Shown: in pieces, positions 7,177 through 17,986 of the stretch
Numbering within the stretch: position 1 is the stretch's first letter
Layout: every line of letters starts with the position of its first letter
Assembly: GCA_035627615.1 (NCBI GenBank)
Contig: DASPLL010000056.1
Span: forward strand, 124,001-188,000
Direction of reading: 5' to 3'
DNA: 64,000 bases
From: BRH-c25 sp035627615
GTDB lineage: Bacteria; Bacillota; Clostridia; Lutisporales; Lutisporaceae
Notes under the pieces: generated by a model
What the model was told of the DNA's origin: nothing
The model's database searches: none
The model's input: only the letters and a program-made list of their open reading frames with translations
Made by a program: the position numbers and the translations under genes

Positions 7177-10100
7177 CTACGGCAGAACAAATGAAGGACT
7201 AAAGCTAAAACCACTACCAAAATTGAAATTAAACCCGCCACTAGGATTCATAATAGGTACTACGACTTGAGTTCTTACTTCTGTGTATGAATTATTCTTT
7301 TCATAATCATAATAACCGATAATGTTACCATTTCCATCACGTATTTTACCGTTCTCGTCTATGGCGCTACCTAACGGTATTCCTTTTTGTTCAAACGTAT
7401 ATGAGCCTGAACCACCGCCTGAAGCACCCGGGGTATTATTATCAGAATCATCGTCATCATCAATTACAATTTTCACTTTTGTTCCATCAGGGTAAACTCT
7501 TAATTGATTACCAATACTAGCTCCTGAACCTCTATTATCAGAAGACTTAATTGGTTTTACACTTGCACCTTCTCCACCTTCCTTAAACATTGCCGGCGGA
7601 TACTCATCTAGGTCCAAGCCTGCTGATTTAACATGTCCTTTCAATGATGCTGCACGATTTGCTCTTGCACCTTTGCGGTCAATAGTCAGTTCATCTGGGT
7701 AACCGTTATTTACAGCCTCCTTTATATGCTGAGCAGTTTCAGGATATTTCCCTGCAGGAACCTTAACTATAACAGAGCCTAATGCTACATAAGCATTACC
7801 CGTCCCCTGAGTAGCCCCTTCACCTGCTGCATCACCAAGGCTTTGCGCTTCTACATTATCACTGTTATATTCTACGGCATTAAGCCTTTGTTCTTCTATA
7901 CTGTCATTATTATATCTCCCTTTACCGGATTGTTTCTTGTCCAGTATTTCGGCATATGAGTTGAAGTTTGAGCCTATCAGCTTATTTAGGGTTTTTGGTC
8001 CCGCTGTTCCGTCTTGCTTTAATCCCTTCTTTTCCTGGTATGCCTTTACTGCAGCTTCCGTTATTGCTCCAAATTTGCCATCTGCTTCTAGTTGAGAAAC
8101 CTTACCGTTTACTTTCACTTCTGTGATTCCGGCTCCAATAAGCAGCTCCTGTAGCTTCTTTACTCCATCGCCTTGGTCTCCAACCCCTAATACTTCTTTT
8201 GTATTTGCTGCTGCAACTGCCTTTGTCTCTACTGGTTTTGCCTGCTGCTCCGGCTTCAGCATTTCATCAACCTTGGGTTTTATCTGCTCTGTCGGATCCT
8301 TCTTTCCAGCCTCAGGCGGTGATGAACTCTTGATACTCGCTGCATCTAATCCCTTTTTGCCAGTTCCATCATCCTTTGCCTCTTTTTCCATTTCTTTTGC
8401 TTCATCTTCTACCTTCTCCGCTTCTTCCAGCTCTCTTAATGCTTTTTGCAGTTCTGCAAGCTGGGCCCTCAGTTCATTTGCCCTTCTGTGTGCTTCCCTC
8501 TGCACTTCATTCCACTCGGACTTCTTCCGGCTGGCATTGTTGTAATGCACTTCATACCACCAGATTGCCTGCTGCTCTCTTATCACTTTTCTTATCTGGG
8601 CTATTTCCGCCTTTATTTCCTCCCTGCCGTGTCCGGTAGGGTCTATGAAGTTAACCGGGTCATTCTCACAGTAGGTATACAGATTCAGGCTAAGTGGATT
8701 ATCATCCTCACCCCAGTAGCTGTCTTCACTGATGAAGCGGCCTATATACGGGTCGTAGTATCTCGCTCTCAGGTAGTAGAGTCCTGTTTCGCTGTCATAG
8801 TATTCCCCGGCAAACCTAATTGCACAGTCATAGCTTTCCACCGTAAGTACCGGATTGCCGAATATGTCGTAGTCGTACTGGTTTTCTATAGCTCCATCCT
8901 CAGACACAGTCTGTACCACGTCCCCGTGTCCGTTGTACAGGTAGTTGGATAATCTGCCCGATGCGTCTTCTCTTGATATATAGTTTATGCCTCTTGCATA
9001 GCTTACCTTTGCATTATCCGATCCATCTGTTTCCAGTATAACATGCTGCCTGTCGTAAAGGAAGCCGGTTATCTCTGCTGTATTGTCTTTGTCCGAGCGT
9101 CTTACTGTCTTCTGTGTCCTCAGGTCGTCCCCGTTGTATTTGTATTCCACTACCGTCCTTACCCCTGCCTTGATGCTTTCCGCTTTTACAAGCCTGTTAA
9201 AGGGGTCAAAGGTATTGCTGACCTGTTCCACCAGCTTGTGTATCGGCTCTGTCATGTTATCACCGTATACTGTTGTGGTATAGGTCTTTATATAGGTATT
9301 GACATATGGAAGGATGTACTCCGCTGTCTGCCTGAGCTGGTTGCCGTTGTTGTCATACCTGTAGGTAGTCGCTTTCTCCAGCATTTCCTTATCTTCCGCA
9401 TCCAGCATCTTTTCCGTCAGCTTCAGCAGCTGGTTGGTGTTGGAGTAGACATATTCGATCTTCTTTATGATATATTTTATTTCTTCCATATTCGTTCCGT
9501 CAATACTGCCGATTGTCTGCTCGGAGGTGTAGGTCTCCAGCTGGGACAGTCTGTTGCCAGATCTGTCATAGGAATATATTGTAGTTTTACCTGGGGCCTC
9601 CACTTTTTCTATTCTTCCTGCTGCATCATAGGTGTACTCCGTTGTTCCGTAGCTGTCGGTCTTTGATATCTGCCTTCCTGCTTTGTCATAGGTGTATGTA
9701 TAGCCGGATATCTCACTTCCGTTTGCCCTTGTGTTTACTAAACTCAGTAGGCCGTTGTTCCTGTCGTATTGGTATTCTTCCGTTACTCCGCTGTCATATG
9801 CGACCGATTCTCTGTTGCCGTTCTTGTCATATTCATAGGCGGTTGTCCTGCCACTATTGGTTACCGTCTTCATCCTGCTGGATTTGTCGTAGGTGTATTC
9901 TGTAGTGTTGCCCAGCTTGTCCGTTACGCTTTCTATATTGCCTATTTCGTCGTACGTGTAGCTTATCTGGGTATCACCGTTTTTCTCTATTTCCTCCAGC
10001 AGGTTGTTTCCATTGTATTCATAGGTGCAGGAGCCTGTTTCGTCGGTCATGGAGGCCCTGTTGCCCGCTTCATCATAGGTAAAGCTTACGGTAATACCGC

Positions 10101-13100
10101 TATCCAATGCTTTTCTCTCTGTCAGCAGCCCCCTATTGTCATACCGGAAGGTGATTTCATTTCCGTTCCTGTCCTTTATATAGGCCTGTTTCATGACGGC
10201 ATCATATTTGTAGGTCATTTCTCTTCCGTCCGCGTCTTTCATGGAAACCATCAGCCCGAAATCCCCGTAGCCATAGCTTGTAAGCTTACCCCTGCCGTCG
10301 GTAGTGGTGAGCTTGTTGCCCGCCTTGTCATAGCTGTACTGTGTTATTGTCTCCATGGGGTCCGTTACCTTTACAAGCCTGCCCATACTGTCATATTCGT
10401 ACAGCGTTGTATTGCCCAGGGCATCCGTCTTTTTTACTGCCTGTCCGAACTGATCGTACTCATATCTTGTTACGCCGGACTCCGGATTTGTGACCTTTAC
10501 TGCCTGTCCTGCAAGGTTGTATTCATATTCCGTCCCGTACCGCTCATCATTTGTATCTTCCGACAGGTATCCCTTTGCATCTATTTCCTTGATTATATTG
10601 CCTTTTTTGTCATATACCTTGGCATTTATTACAACATCATAGGGATCGGTAACCGTTTCCACCCTGTTCAGGCCGTCATAGCTGTAGCTGATGCTGTCGC
10701 CCTTTGCATTGGTTTCCTTGAGCTTATTGCCCGATAGGTCATATTCATATATGAATTCTCTGCCCAAAGCATCGGTCTTTGTCAATACCCTGTTCATGGA
10801 ATCATAGGTGTACTCTGTTGTAAAACCTCTTTCATTGATCTCCTTTATCCTGTTTCCTGCCTCATCATAGAAATACTCCAGCGTAATGTCATTGCCGTTA
10901 TGCATCCTTCTGACGGTCTTTATCCTGTTCAGTTCATCATAGCCATATACCGCAGTATATTCCGCTTCCTCATCATATACAAAGCCCTTGGGCTCTGTTA
11001 CCTTCGTCCTGTTGCCGAGAATATCGTACTCATAGGCGGTAATGAGCATAACTTTGTCAGGATGCTCCTCATCCCGCAATGCGCTAATATTGGGGAGCTC
11101 CGAAGCATTGTAAAGGTAGTCACGGTCTATAAGGATAATTGATTTTATCTGCCTGTCCATCTTGTCGTATTCATATCTGGTTATATCGTAATTGTCGCCG
11201 TCTCTTTGGGACATTGTCTTTATGACATTGCCGTTCTTGTCATAGAAATTCTTTGTTACTCTGCCGCCGCTGTCGGAGACGGTCTCCACCTGTCCGCCCG
11301 GATAATAGGTATAATTTGTTCCCCTCACCGAAGCCGTATCCCTGGTGCCTGTGGCAATATGGCTCAGCACATTGCCCAGTGCATCATATTCGTATTTTTC
11401 CATCATATAGTGTGAGCCTTCGATAGGTGTTTTCTTTTCTTTCAACCGGTTGTTTCCGTCATAGCTGAATGTAGTTTCACCGTCGTTCGCATCAATGAAT
11501 CTCACTGTGTTGCCGTTCAAATCGAATTTGTAGGCTTCTGTGCCGCCCATGGCGTCTGTTCTGGATTTCAACTTGCCGAAGCCGTTGTAGGTATATGCCG
11601 TGATATTGCCTCTCTGGTCCTTTTCGGTCAGTTTCCTCCCCAGTCCGTCATAGGTGTACTCCACTACTCCCGTATCGGGATAAGTTACTTTTCTCAATGT
11701 CCTGTCGGCATCATATTCATAGCTTGTTACATTGCCCCTTGTATCGGTTTTCCCAACCAGGTTGTCCAAAACGTCATAGACAAAGCTTTCACTGTTGCCC
11801 AGGACATCCGTAGTCGTAACCAGTCTATTGAGCCCGTCATAGGAGTATTCCGTTCCCGGAGAAGTAACCGGATTGCCGTTGTATCTCAGCCCGTCTACGA
11901 CCTTTATCAGGTTGCCGTTCATATCATATTTGTTGTACTTGGTTATGTCCCCGTAAGGCGAGGCTGTCGATATAAGCCTGTTCATCGCATCATATTCATA
12001 TTTTGTACCCGCCATTGTCCCCGCAAGATCAGGGGTATCCTTTGAGGACTCGTAGTTATTCGGGGTTATGTCCATTATACGGTTGCCCATAACATCATAT
12101 AAATACCTGTAGTTACCTCTTCCTCCGCCGGCTGTCGATACTATTTTCCCGATGAACCTGTTCATCTCATCATACCGATATTCTGTTGATGCATTGTTTG
12201 GGTTTATTTCCTCTACCAGATTTCCCTTTTGATTATAGTAGTATTTTGTTATATTGCCTACCGGATCGGTCTTTTTGGTCATATGCCTGTCCAGGTCATA
12301 TTCATAGGAGGTCTTGTTACCGCTGGGGTCAAGCTCGGATTTTACCGTGCCGTTGCTGTAGTACTCATATGTAACGGACGCCTTTACTTTATCCGGTAAA
12401 AGAGTATCAAATTTGGCACCGATTAGATATTTAGGCTCCAGATCTGATTTTTCTAAAAGCGTACTCTTTTCCATAATCCTTGATTGCAGATCATAGGCGT
12501 ATCTCTCTATATACCTGTTTTCCCCATTTATCTTTGAACTCTTTGTAGTTATATTACCTGCTCTGTCATAGTCGTTTTCCGTCTCCCTGCCCTTTGGTCC
12601 GATTGTCTTTTTGAGCCTGCCGATATTGTCATAGGTATAGATAATCAAATCCCCTGCGGCTTCAAGGGTTTCAGTTCCCGAAGCTTTTGCCTTCTTCACA
12701 AGGAAGGTTTCACGGCTGGTTATACTGTTCATTTCATTATAGGTATTTTTCACCATCCGGAAGTAATCATTGCTATCATCTGATTTAATGTACTCTATGC
12801 TGCCGATAAGGTTTCCGCTTTGGTCATACTCGTAGTATTTCCGGTTCCCCATTTTATCGGCACTTTGCTTTAGCTCTCCGGTAAAGGAGTATTCAAAGCT
12901 CTCCTGCGTGTTATCGGGGTAGATAACAAAATAAGGTTTTCCGAATATATTGCTGCAGCTCTTTGTAAGCTGATTCTTTTTATCCGTCTTTACACTTTCA
13001 GCCTTGCCTGTAAGGTCATAGGTATAGCTTTCCTTCGAGCCGTCCGCGTAGACTTTTTCCTTGAGCATGCCGTTCATATAATAGCTGCTGCTTGTGGTGT

Positions 13101-16100
13101 ACCCTGTTATGTCAATTTCCTTCAGAATCCTTCCGGAACCGTCATAGGTATATCTCGCGGAATAATCATTTTCACCCTTCTCAGTATTGCGCTTTACGGT
13201 CTCAGCTGTTTTGTAGCCCACAACACGGTCATGCACATCATATTCATATTCCTCACCTATGGACGCCGACGGATTTGTCGGGTTAAAGCCCTCGCCGTAA
13301 GCATATTTTACCGGATTGCCCCGTCCATCATATTCCCTGTATTGTATTACTGTCGGTTTGCTGTTTTCTACGGCAGCGGTTTTTACAAGACGGTTAACGG
13401 CGTCGTATTCATACTCAAGCCTGTCTGCGGTATTGAATATCTCCGGCTTATTGTCGTCCGACACGGTTGTATGCCGGGGGTCAATTTCCTTTATCCTGTT
13501 CCTGTTGCCGTCATAGGCATACCTTGTGATATTTCCGAGCAAATCCGAAACTCTTACAAGATCACCCATACCGTCATATTTGTATGTCTTCTTCATAGCT
13601 ATTCCGCTTACGACCGGAATCTCCGCCTTTACATTGCCCCTGCCGTCATATTCGTAGCTTGTTACCTTTGTTTTGCCGCCTGCGCCAAAGGGCTCTGTCC
13701 TTTTAATGATTCTATTCCTGTAATCATAGGTAAGTGTGGTAGTCCTGTACTTTTCTTCGCTTGTCAGCTCTTCTTTTGTAAGCATATTGTCCGCATAATC
13801 ATAGGTATAAACAGTCTTGTAGTATCCTCTCCGCACATTTCCTACATCCTGCAGATAGCCTTCGTCAAGTATCATTTTCCCCGCAGGGTTGTAGTCATAG
13901 TTATATATTATATACCTGTCCTCAGTAGAATTGATAAACTCCGTGGCCTGAGTCCTGTTGCCCAGCAGGTCGTACCGGTAGTTTACATGTGCTGCTGTTG
14001 AAGCATCCACCTTCCTGTATTCATCTGTCACCCGGTTCATGCTGTCGTATTCATAATCGGTAACGGCAGACGGAATATCAGCTCCGCCTTCAACCATCCC
14101 TTCAGTGATGTTCAAAATGTTTCCCGCATCATCATAGGCATATTTCTTATATGTGTAATCACTGTCTCCCTTTTCGTACACCTTCTCCTTTACCGCCCTG
14201 CCCAGCGTATCGTATTCAAATTCAACCGCCTTTCCTCCCGGTTCTTCCTTCTTTACTAATTGATCAAGGTTGTTGTAAACATATATTATCTGGTTGTTAA
14301 GGGCATCCTTCTGGCTTATCAGCCTGTTCAGATCGTCATACACATATGCTGTGGCGCCTCCTTTTGCATCAGTCATGGAAATCTTGCTGCCATCGTAGTC
14401 ATATGCGTATTTAGTTGTGTAAAAAACATTGTTATCAGGTGTTTTATCAACAGCAATCAATCTTTCGGCAGCGTCGTAATGGTTGCGCGTTACATAACCA
14501 TCCTCATCTGTTATAGTCACAAGCAGGAAGGTATCGCTGCCGGCTCCGTAATTATAACTAAGGCTGAGCTTTTCCTTTACTTCAGCATTGTTTTTCAGAT
14601 ATGCCTTTTGAAGCAGCCTATTGTCACTGCTGTATGAATACGTTACTGCATGCCCGTTGGAATCTGTCTCCTTCGTCTTATTGCCGTTGGAATCGTATTC
14701 AAACTTGCTGACAACGTTCCATTTATCATTATCGTATAATTTATGCGAGCTCAGGTTCCCGAAAATATCATAGGCATAAAGATTCCTGTAGCCCTCCTGG
14801 TCGGTAACCAGCTTTTCCCTATCGGCATTCCAGTAGTCATTATACTGGTACAGCTTTACTCCTCCGTCGGGGTATTCAGCCTTGGTCACTCTGTGAAGAA
14901 GGTCATAAGCATATTTTGTTATTTTTCCGTTTGCAGCTTTTTCCTCTTTTAAATCACCCGTAAGGAAGTCATATACATACTCCTTGCCGACATTCCTATT
15001 GTCTATAACGCCGTACTCCCTTGTAAGGTAAGCACCGTTGTAAGGAGCCCCATACTCGCAGTTGGTAATATAAGTATCTTCAGGAGAATGCACAGTCTTT
15101 TTGGTCATGTTGCCGTAATCATCATACTGATAGTCAATCAGGACAGACTTGTCCCCATTGTCCGTATGAAGACGCTTCTCCTGCACAATATTACCCTTTC
15201 CGTCTATTGCAAATCCTATCTGACAATTTGTCTGACTGTCCTTCTTCCAGGATTTTTGTGAAAGCACATGGAATCTGTCAATAGCGTAGTTGTAGGTCAC
15301 CGTATTCTCACTGTCCACCGGGTAGCCCTTCTCATCCCTGTTTGCGATTGGACCCGTGTAGTTTACCATATTGCCGTATTCATCATAACGGAAGTTTTCA
15401 ATCTTTTTAACAGGGTCGCCAGCCGCCACGCCGTTTACGACATTATATATCTGCTTTTCAGTTTTTATGGGAAATTTCTTTTCATCATATTCGGTAGTTA
15501 TACTTGTCTTGTGGTTCGGGCCGGATTCCTCTATATTGACAAGCTCATGGATTCCATTGTAGGTATATCTGGTTACGGCATTTTTCATGTCCTTTACATC
15601 CGTAAAGTACCTGTATTTGTCTTTAAGGTAATCCCAGCCTTCATTATACCCGGAATGGCCAAACCCGTCCGGCTCCCTGGTATATGCATATGTAATCCTA
15701 TTTTTCAGAACTCCTGCATAGCGTTTTGAAAAGTCCTTTTCATTCGCCAAGTATCCGGTCTTTTCCATTTCTTCTTTGGCTACTATTTTCCTGTACTGCA
15801 TGCTCCCTTTATCGCCTAAGCTCTTTTTATAAGTATCATAGATGTATCTTGTAATTTTATTTGTTTTGAAATCATTTATTTGAACAAGGTTTTCATAGGG
15901 GTTATAAACCTCATAGCTTTCCCCGTTCATAAATGTGAACCCCAGGTCCTGCTGCTCATACCAGTAATGGAACTTCACCTTTCCATCCACGTCATAAACC
16001 CTCTGCAGTCTTGTTCTTATAACATTCCGTGAGCCCTCCGAAACAAGGGCCGCACTCTTGTCGTATATGATTGATCTGCCGTTTGGAAGCTCTATTATGA

Positions 16101-17034
16101 CTTGAAATCTGCCTTCCAAATCTCCAGAGTATTTCTCATCAGGATTGTTGGATTCCTTATAGCTTTCTTCCTGACTGTAATTATGCGTACTGACAGGCTT
16201 GACACCAAAGCCGTAATTCTCTTTATATTGAATATTTACTACTCTTCCCACTGTATCTGTAATCTTTGATATAAGCCTTTTTTCCTTTGTACGTCCGTCT
16301 ATTTTATACTCTAAAGCGGAGTATTCAAACTTTATTGTATTTCCATACCTGTCCATAATGGCCAGCACACGGCCGTCAGCGGCAAAGTATGTCCTCCTTC
16401 CCTCCTTATCTGTCATCAGGAATTTCGAGGTCCCGTCAGTCTGCCCGTTGGTAAAGCTTGAATCTTCAATTATGCTTACATCCTTTACTGTCTGGTTAAG
16501 AGGAAAATACGATTTGATATTGTTATTTTCATAAGGTCCGTCAAGTCTGTATACGGCTCCGTTTTCCGTATGCAGGAACATATAGCTGCTTCCGTCGTCA
16601 TTTTCCTTTACCTCGATTGAAGGGAATGAGAATCTTGTACCTATTCCGAGGTTGTATCTGTCTTCGAAGAAGGTTGACGTATCTTCATCTGCTTCAACAT
16701 AATCCACCCATACGTCGTCTTCCCATTCTACCTTCATTTCCTTGATATTTGAAGCGCTGTTCTCGTATATTCTCTTTATCTCAAGATCCAATCCATTCCT
16801 TCCCGGCAGCGAATAATCCGTCTGCACCAGTGTAAGTCCGCCGTTCTGGGGACTAATTGTTTCCTCGAATGCGTTATTGCTCAGGTATACCGGCGATAGG
16901 TCGGCATCATATTGCTCTTTCGGACCTACCAGGTTATTGAGGTATTCCTCCAGAGTATCGGCATTCACAGTCTGGAGCGGAGTAAATGCCAGCATAAAAA
17001 TAATGAGTAATATAATACTTTTTAGCTTTTTCAT
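7177..17034 (-). CDS. Giant secreted Rhs/YD-repeat protein with PG-binding and NucA/NucB nuclease C-terminus
   Basis: The product is 3285 residues. Residues 1-26 form a signal peptide (MKKLKSIILLIIFMLAF, ending VNA). An N-terminal region is followed by dozens of YD repeats of the type YDxxGNxxxxTD, forming an Rhs shell. The Rhs-associated core near residues 2680-2790 contains DSETGLYYLRARYYDPYIGR and ENDPVNFIDPTGH. After it come a charged coiled-coil (about 2800-2880) and a peptidoglycan-binding-1 domain (about 2950-3020: GDGVKKLQELL, DGKFGAITEAAVKAYQ). Near 3080-3185 lies a NucA/NucB-type DNase domain: TAQHIKEAVNNGYPDEL, then GLDLDEYPPAMFKEGGEGA with the acidic catalytic pair, then DNRGSGASIGNQL. 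A poly-Asp stretch and a Gly/Phe-rich tail finish it. GGAGGTG precedes the ATG. It is the toxin of the array; the delivery mode is unknown. Confidence 0.93.
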   Translation of the reverse strand: MKKLKSIILLIIFMLAFTPLQTVNADTLEEYLNNLVGPKEQYDADLSPVYLSNNAFEETISPQNGGLTLVQTDYSLPGRNGLDLEIKRIYENSASNIKEMKVEWEDDVWVDYVEADEDTSTFFEDRYNLGIGTRFSFPSIEVKENDDGSSYMFLHTENGAVYRLDGPYENNNIKSYFPLNQTVKDVSIIEDSSFTNGQTDGTSKFLMTDKEGRRTYFAADGRVLAIMDRYGNTIKFEYSALEYKIDGRTKEKRLISKITDTVGRVVNIQYKENYGFGVKPVSTHNYSQEESYKESNNPDEKYSGDLEGRFQVIIELPNGRSIIYDKSAALVSEGSRNVIRTRLQRVYDVDGKVKFHYWYEQQDLGFTFMNGESYEVYNPYENLVQINDFKTNKITRYIYDTYKKSLGDKGSMQYRKIVAKEEMEKTGYLANEKDFSKRYAGVLKNRITYAYTREPDGFGHSGYNEGWDYLKDKYRYFTDVKDMKNAVTRYTYNGIHELVNIEESGPNHKTSITTEYDEKKFPIKTEKQIYNVVNGVAAGDPVKKIENFRYDEYGNMVNYTGPIANRDEKGYPVDSENTVTYNYAIDRFHVLSQKSWKKDSQTNCQIGFAIDGKGNIVQEKRLHTDNGDKSVLIDYQYDDYGNMTKKTVHSPEDTYITNCEYGAPYNGAYLTREYGVIDNRNVGKEYVYDFLTGDLKEEKAANGKITKYAYDLLHRVTKAEYPDGGVKLYQYNDYWNADREKLVTDQEGYRNLYAYDIFGNLSSHKLYDNDKWNVVSKFEYDSNGNKTKETDSNGHAVTYSYSSDNRLLQKAYLKNNAEVKEKLSLSYNYGAGSDTFLLVTITDEDGYVTRNHYDAAERLIAVDKTPDNNVFYTTKYAYDYDGSKISMTDAKGGATAYVYDDLNRLISQKDALNNQIIYVYNNLDQLVKKEEPGGKAVEFEYDTLGRAVKEKVYEKGDSDYTYKKYAYDDAGNILNITEGMVEGGADIPSAVTDYEYDSMNRVTDEYRKVDASTAAHVNYRYDLLGNRTQATEFINSTEDRYIIYNYDYNPAGKMILDEGYLQDVGNVRRGYYKTVYTYDYADNMLTKEELTSEEKYRTTTLTYDYRNRIIKRTEPFGAGGKTKVTSYEYDGRGNVKAEIPVVSGIAMKKTYKYDGMGDLVRVSDLLGNITRYAYDGNRNRIKEIDPRHTTVSDDNKPEIFNTADRLEYEYDAVNRLVKTAAVENSKPTVIQYREYDGRGNPVKYAYGEGFNPTNPSASIGEEYEYDVHDRVVGYKTAETVKRNTEKGENDYSARYTYDGSGRILKEIDITGYTTSSSYYMNGMLKEKVYADGSKESYTYDLTGKAESVKTDKKNQLTKSCSNIFGKPYFVIYPDNTQESFEYSFTGELKQSADKMGNRKYYEYDQSGNLIGSIEYIKSDDSNDYFRMVKNTYNEMNSITSRETFLVKKAKASGTETLEAAGDLIIYTYDNIGRLKKTIGPKGRETENDYDRAGNITTKSSKINGENRYIERYAYDLQSRIMEKSTLLEKSDLEPKYLIGAKFDTLLPDKVKASVTYEYYSNGTVKSELDPSGNKTSYEYDLDRHMTKKTDPVGNITKYYYNQKGNLVEEINPNNASTEYRYDEMNRFIGKIVSTAGGGRGNYRYLYDVMGNRIMDITPNNYESSKDTPDLAGTMAGTKYEYDAMNRLISTASPYGDITKYNKYDMNGNLIKVVDGLRYNGNPVTSPGTEYSYDGLNRLVTTTDVLGNSESFVYDVLDNLVGKTDTRGNVTSYEYDADRTLRKVTYPDTGVVEYTYDGLGRKLTEKDQRGNITAYTYNGFGKLKSRTDAMGGTEAYKFDLNGNTVRFIDANDGETTFSYDGNNRLKEKKTPIEGSHYMMEKYEYDALGNVLSHIATGTRDTASVRGTNYTYYPGGQVETVSDSGGRVTKNFYDKNGNVIKTMSQRDGDNYDITRYEYDKMDRQIKSIILIDRDYLYNASELPNISALRDEEHPDKVMLITAYEYDILGNRTKVTEPKGFVYDEEAEYTAVYGYDELNRIKTVRRMHNGNDITLEYFYDEAGNRIKEINERGFTTEYTYDSMNRVLTKTDALGREFIYEYDLSGNKLKETNAKGDSISYSYDGLNRVETVTDPYDVVINAKVYDKKGNIIKEIDAKGYLSEDTNDERYGTEYEYNLAGQAVKVTNPESGVTRYEYDQFGQAVKKTDALGNTTLYEYDSMGRLVKVTDPMETITQYSYDKAGNKLTTTDGRGKLTSYGYGDFGLMVSMKDADGREMTYKYDAVMKQAYIKDRNGNEITFRYDNRGLLTERKALDSGITVSFTYDEAGNRASMTDETGSCTYEYNGNNLLEEIEKNGDTQISYTYDEIGNIESVTDKLGNTTEYTYDKSSRMKTVTNSGRTTAYEYDKNGNRESVAYDSGVTEEYQYDRNNGLLSLVNTRANGSEISGYTYTYDKAGRQISKTDSYGTTEYTYDAAGRIEKVEAPGKTTIYSYDRSGNRLSQLETYTSEQTIGSIDGTNMEEIKYIIKKIEYVYSNTNQLLKLTEKMLDAEDKEMLEKATTYRYDNNGNQLRQTAEYILPYVNTYIKTYTTTVYGDNMTEPIHKLVEQVSNTFDPFNRLVKAESIKAGVRTVVEYKYNGDDLRTQKTVRRSDKDNTAEITGFLYDRQHVILETDGSDNAKVSYARGINYISREDASGRLSNYLYNGHGDVVQTVSEDGAIENQYDYDIFGNPVLTVESYDCAIRFAGEYYDSETGLYYLRARYYDPYIGRFISEDSYWGEDDNPLSLNLYTYCENDPVNFIDPTGHGREEIKAEIAQIRKVIREQQAIWWYEVHYNNASRKKSEWNEVQREAHRRANELRAQLAELQKALRELEEAEKVEDEAKEMEKEAKDDGTGKKGLDAASIKSSSPPEAGKKDPTEQIKPKVDEMLKPEQQAKPVETKAVAAANTKEVLGVGDQGDGVKKLQELLIGAGITEVKVNGKVSQLEADGKFGAITEAAVKAYQEKKGLKQDGTAGPKTLNKLIGSNFNSYAEILDKKQSGKGRYNNDSIEEQRLNAVEYNSDNVEAQSLGDAAGEGATQGTGNAYVALGSVIVKVPAGKYPETAQHIKEAVNNGYPDELTIDRKGARANRAASLKGHVKSAGLDLDEYPPAMFKEGGEGASVKPIKSSDNRGSGASIGNQLRVYPDGTKVKIVIDDDDDSDNNTPGASGGGSGSYTFEQKGIPLGSAIDENGKIRDGNGNIIGYYDYEKNNSYTEVRTQVVVPIMNPSGGFNFNFGSGFSFSPSFVLP

Positions 17035-17053
17035 AATCCTTCACCTCCTGCCC

Positions 17054-17980
17054 CTATTTCCCGTACTTTTCACTGTAGTAAAGAGCCAGTATATCCTCTT
17101 CCCTGCTGCCGTCCTTCAGCTTTCCAACTATTTCAGCCTGAGGTTTTCCAACTTTTGCGGCAAGTTTAAAGCCCTTCACTACCTGCTGCCTTGTGAGGCC
17201 GGTAGTTTTGAGGTATGCTTCCATCTCTTCCTTATCAACGGCAACTATGGGGAATGAGCCTGAAGTGTTGATAACACCAAGCTCTGAATTTATATCCTGC
17301 CAGTCCCACCCCATCATACGCTTGTTGACCAGCTCGCTGAAGGTCCCAAGGCCTTTTTGAGAGATTCTGTCCGCTGTCATTATATCGTCAGGAGAAAGAT
17401 TTCCCGATTCCATCAGGTTCTCCAATTCTCCCGGCTTGAAATTTCCAGGTACAAACTCCTTCTTATTCTTATTGTATTCTTTAAAGATCGAAGCCCAGTC
17501 TTTACCGCTCTTTTTTTTGTTCAACAGTTCTTCCAGTTCATCAATGGTACCGAATTCGTCGTATAAAAACTCATAAGCCGTCAAGACTTCAGGCACACTG
17601 TGTTCCTTTGTATACATCTCCTCAAGCTTCGTTTGAAGCTTTTCAGTTACTTTCAATGCTTTTAATGCCTCTTCATGATTCCTTATATTCCTTGCGGAGT
17701 CAGCACTGTCAAGTGCTGCAATTTTGTCTTTCATTTCCTTCGTTACTACCGGAACCTTTTTAACCGGAGGCAGCTCTTCAGCGTTTCTTTCTTTCTTGGT
17801 CCCAACCTCCTCAGAAACAGGGGGTTTCTCAATTGCTTCAATGTCTACGTTACTCTCGTTATCTGGATTAAGCATAGCTATATAGCCTGAGGTTGCTGAA
17901 AAAACCATATATCCCATAGGAAGCACACTTCCAATCAACAGAATGAATACCAGCAGTTTGGCCAACTTCTTATTTTTCAT
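17054..17980 (-). CDS. Exported helical-repeat protein (308 residues), unknown
   Basis: A hydrophobic N-terminal segment (about residues 8-29, LAKLLVFILLIGSVLPMGYM) serves as signal peptide or anchor. A charged Pro-containing linker follows. The C-terminal two-thirds carries roughly 35-40-residue helical units with a recurring pattern of Gly, four or five residues, W and I, for example KSGKDWASIFKEYN, MGWDWQDINSELG and KLKDGSREEDILALYY. The protein lies between the other helical-repeat gene (6 bp) and the Rhs gene (19 bp), so it is clearly co-transcribed. GGAAAGGAG precedes the ATG. I recognise no family. A chaperone, anchor or secretion accessory for the Rhs protein is a plausible reading, by position only. 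Confidence 0.75.
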   Translation of the reverse strand: MKNKKLAKLLVFILLIGSVLPMGYMVFSATSGYIAMLNPDNESNVDIEAIEKPPVSEEVGTKKERNAEELPPVKKVPVVTKEMKDKIAALDSADSARNIRNHEEALKALKVTEKLQTKLEEMYTKEHSVPEVLTAYEFLYDEFGTIDELEELLNKKKSGKDWASIFKEYNKNKKEFVPGNFKPGELENLMESGNLSPDDIMTADRISQKGLGTFSELVNKRMMGWDWQDINSELGVINTSGSFPIVAVDKEEMEAYLKTTGLTRQQVVKGFKLAAKVGKPQAEIVGKLKDGSREEDILALYYSEKYGK

Positions 17981-17986
17981 AACCCG

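Noticed and set aside
9769..10737. Long plus-strand open frame (322 codons) antisense to the Rhs gene, and similar frames at 13231-14001 and 8446-8952
   Set aside because: These are mirrors of the YD-repeat codon pattern. They have no ribosome site or recognisable domain and their composition reflects the repeated sense strand.
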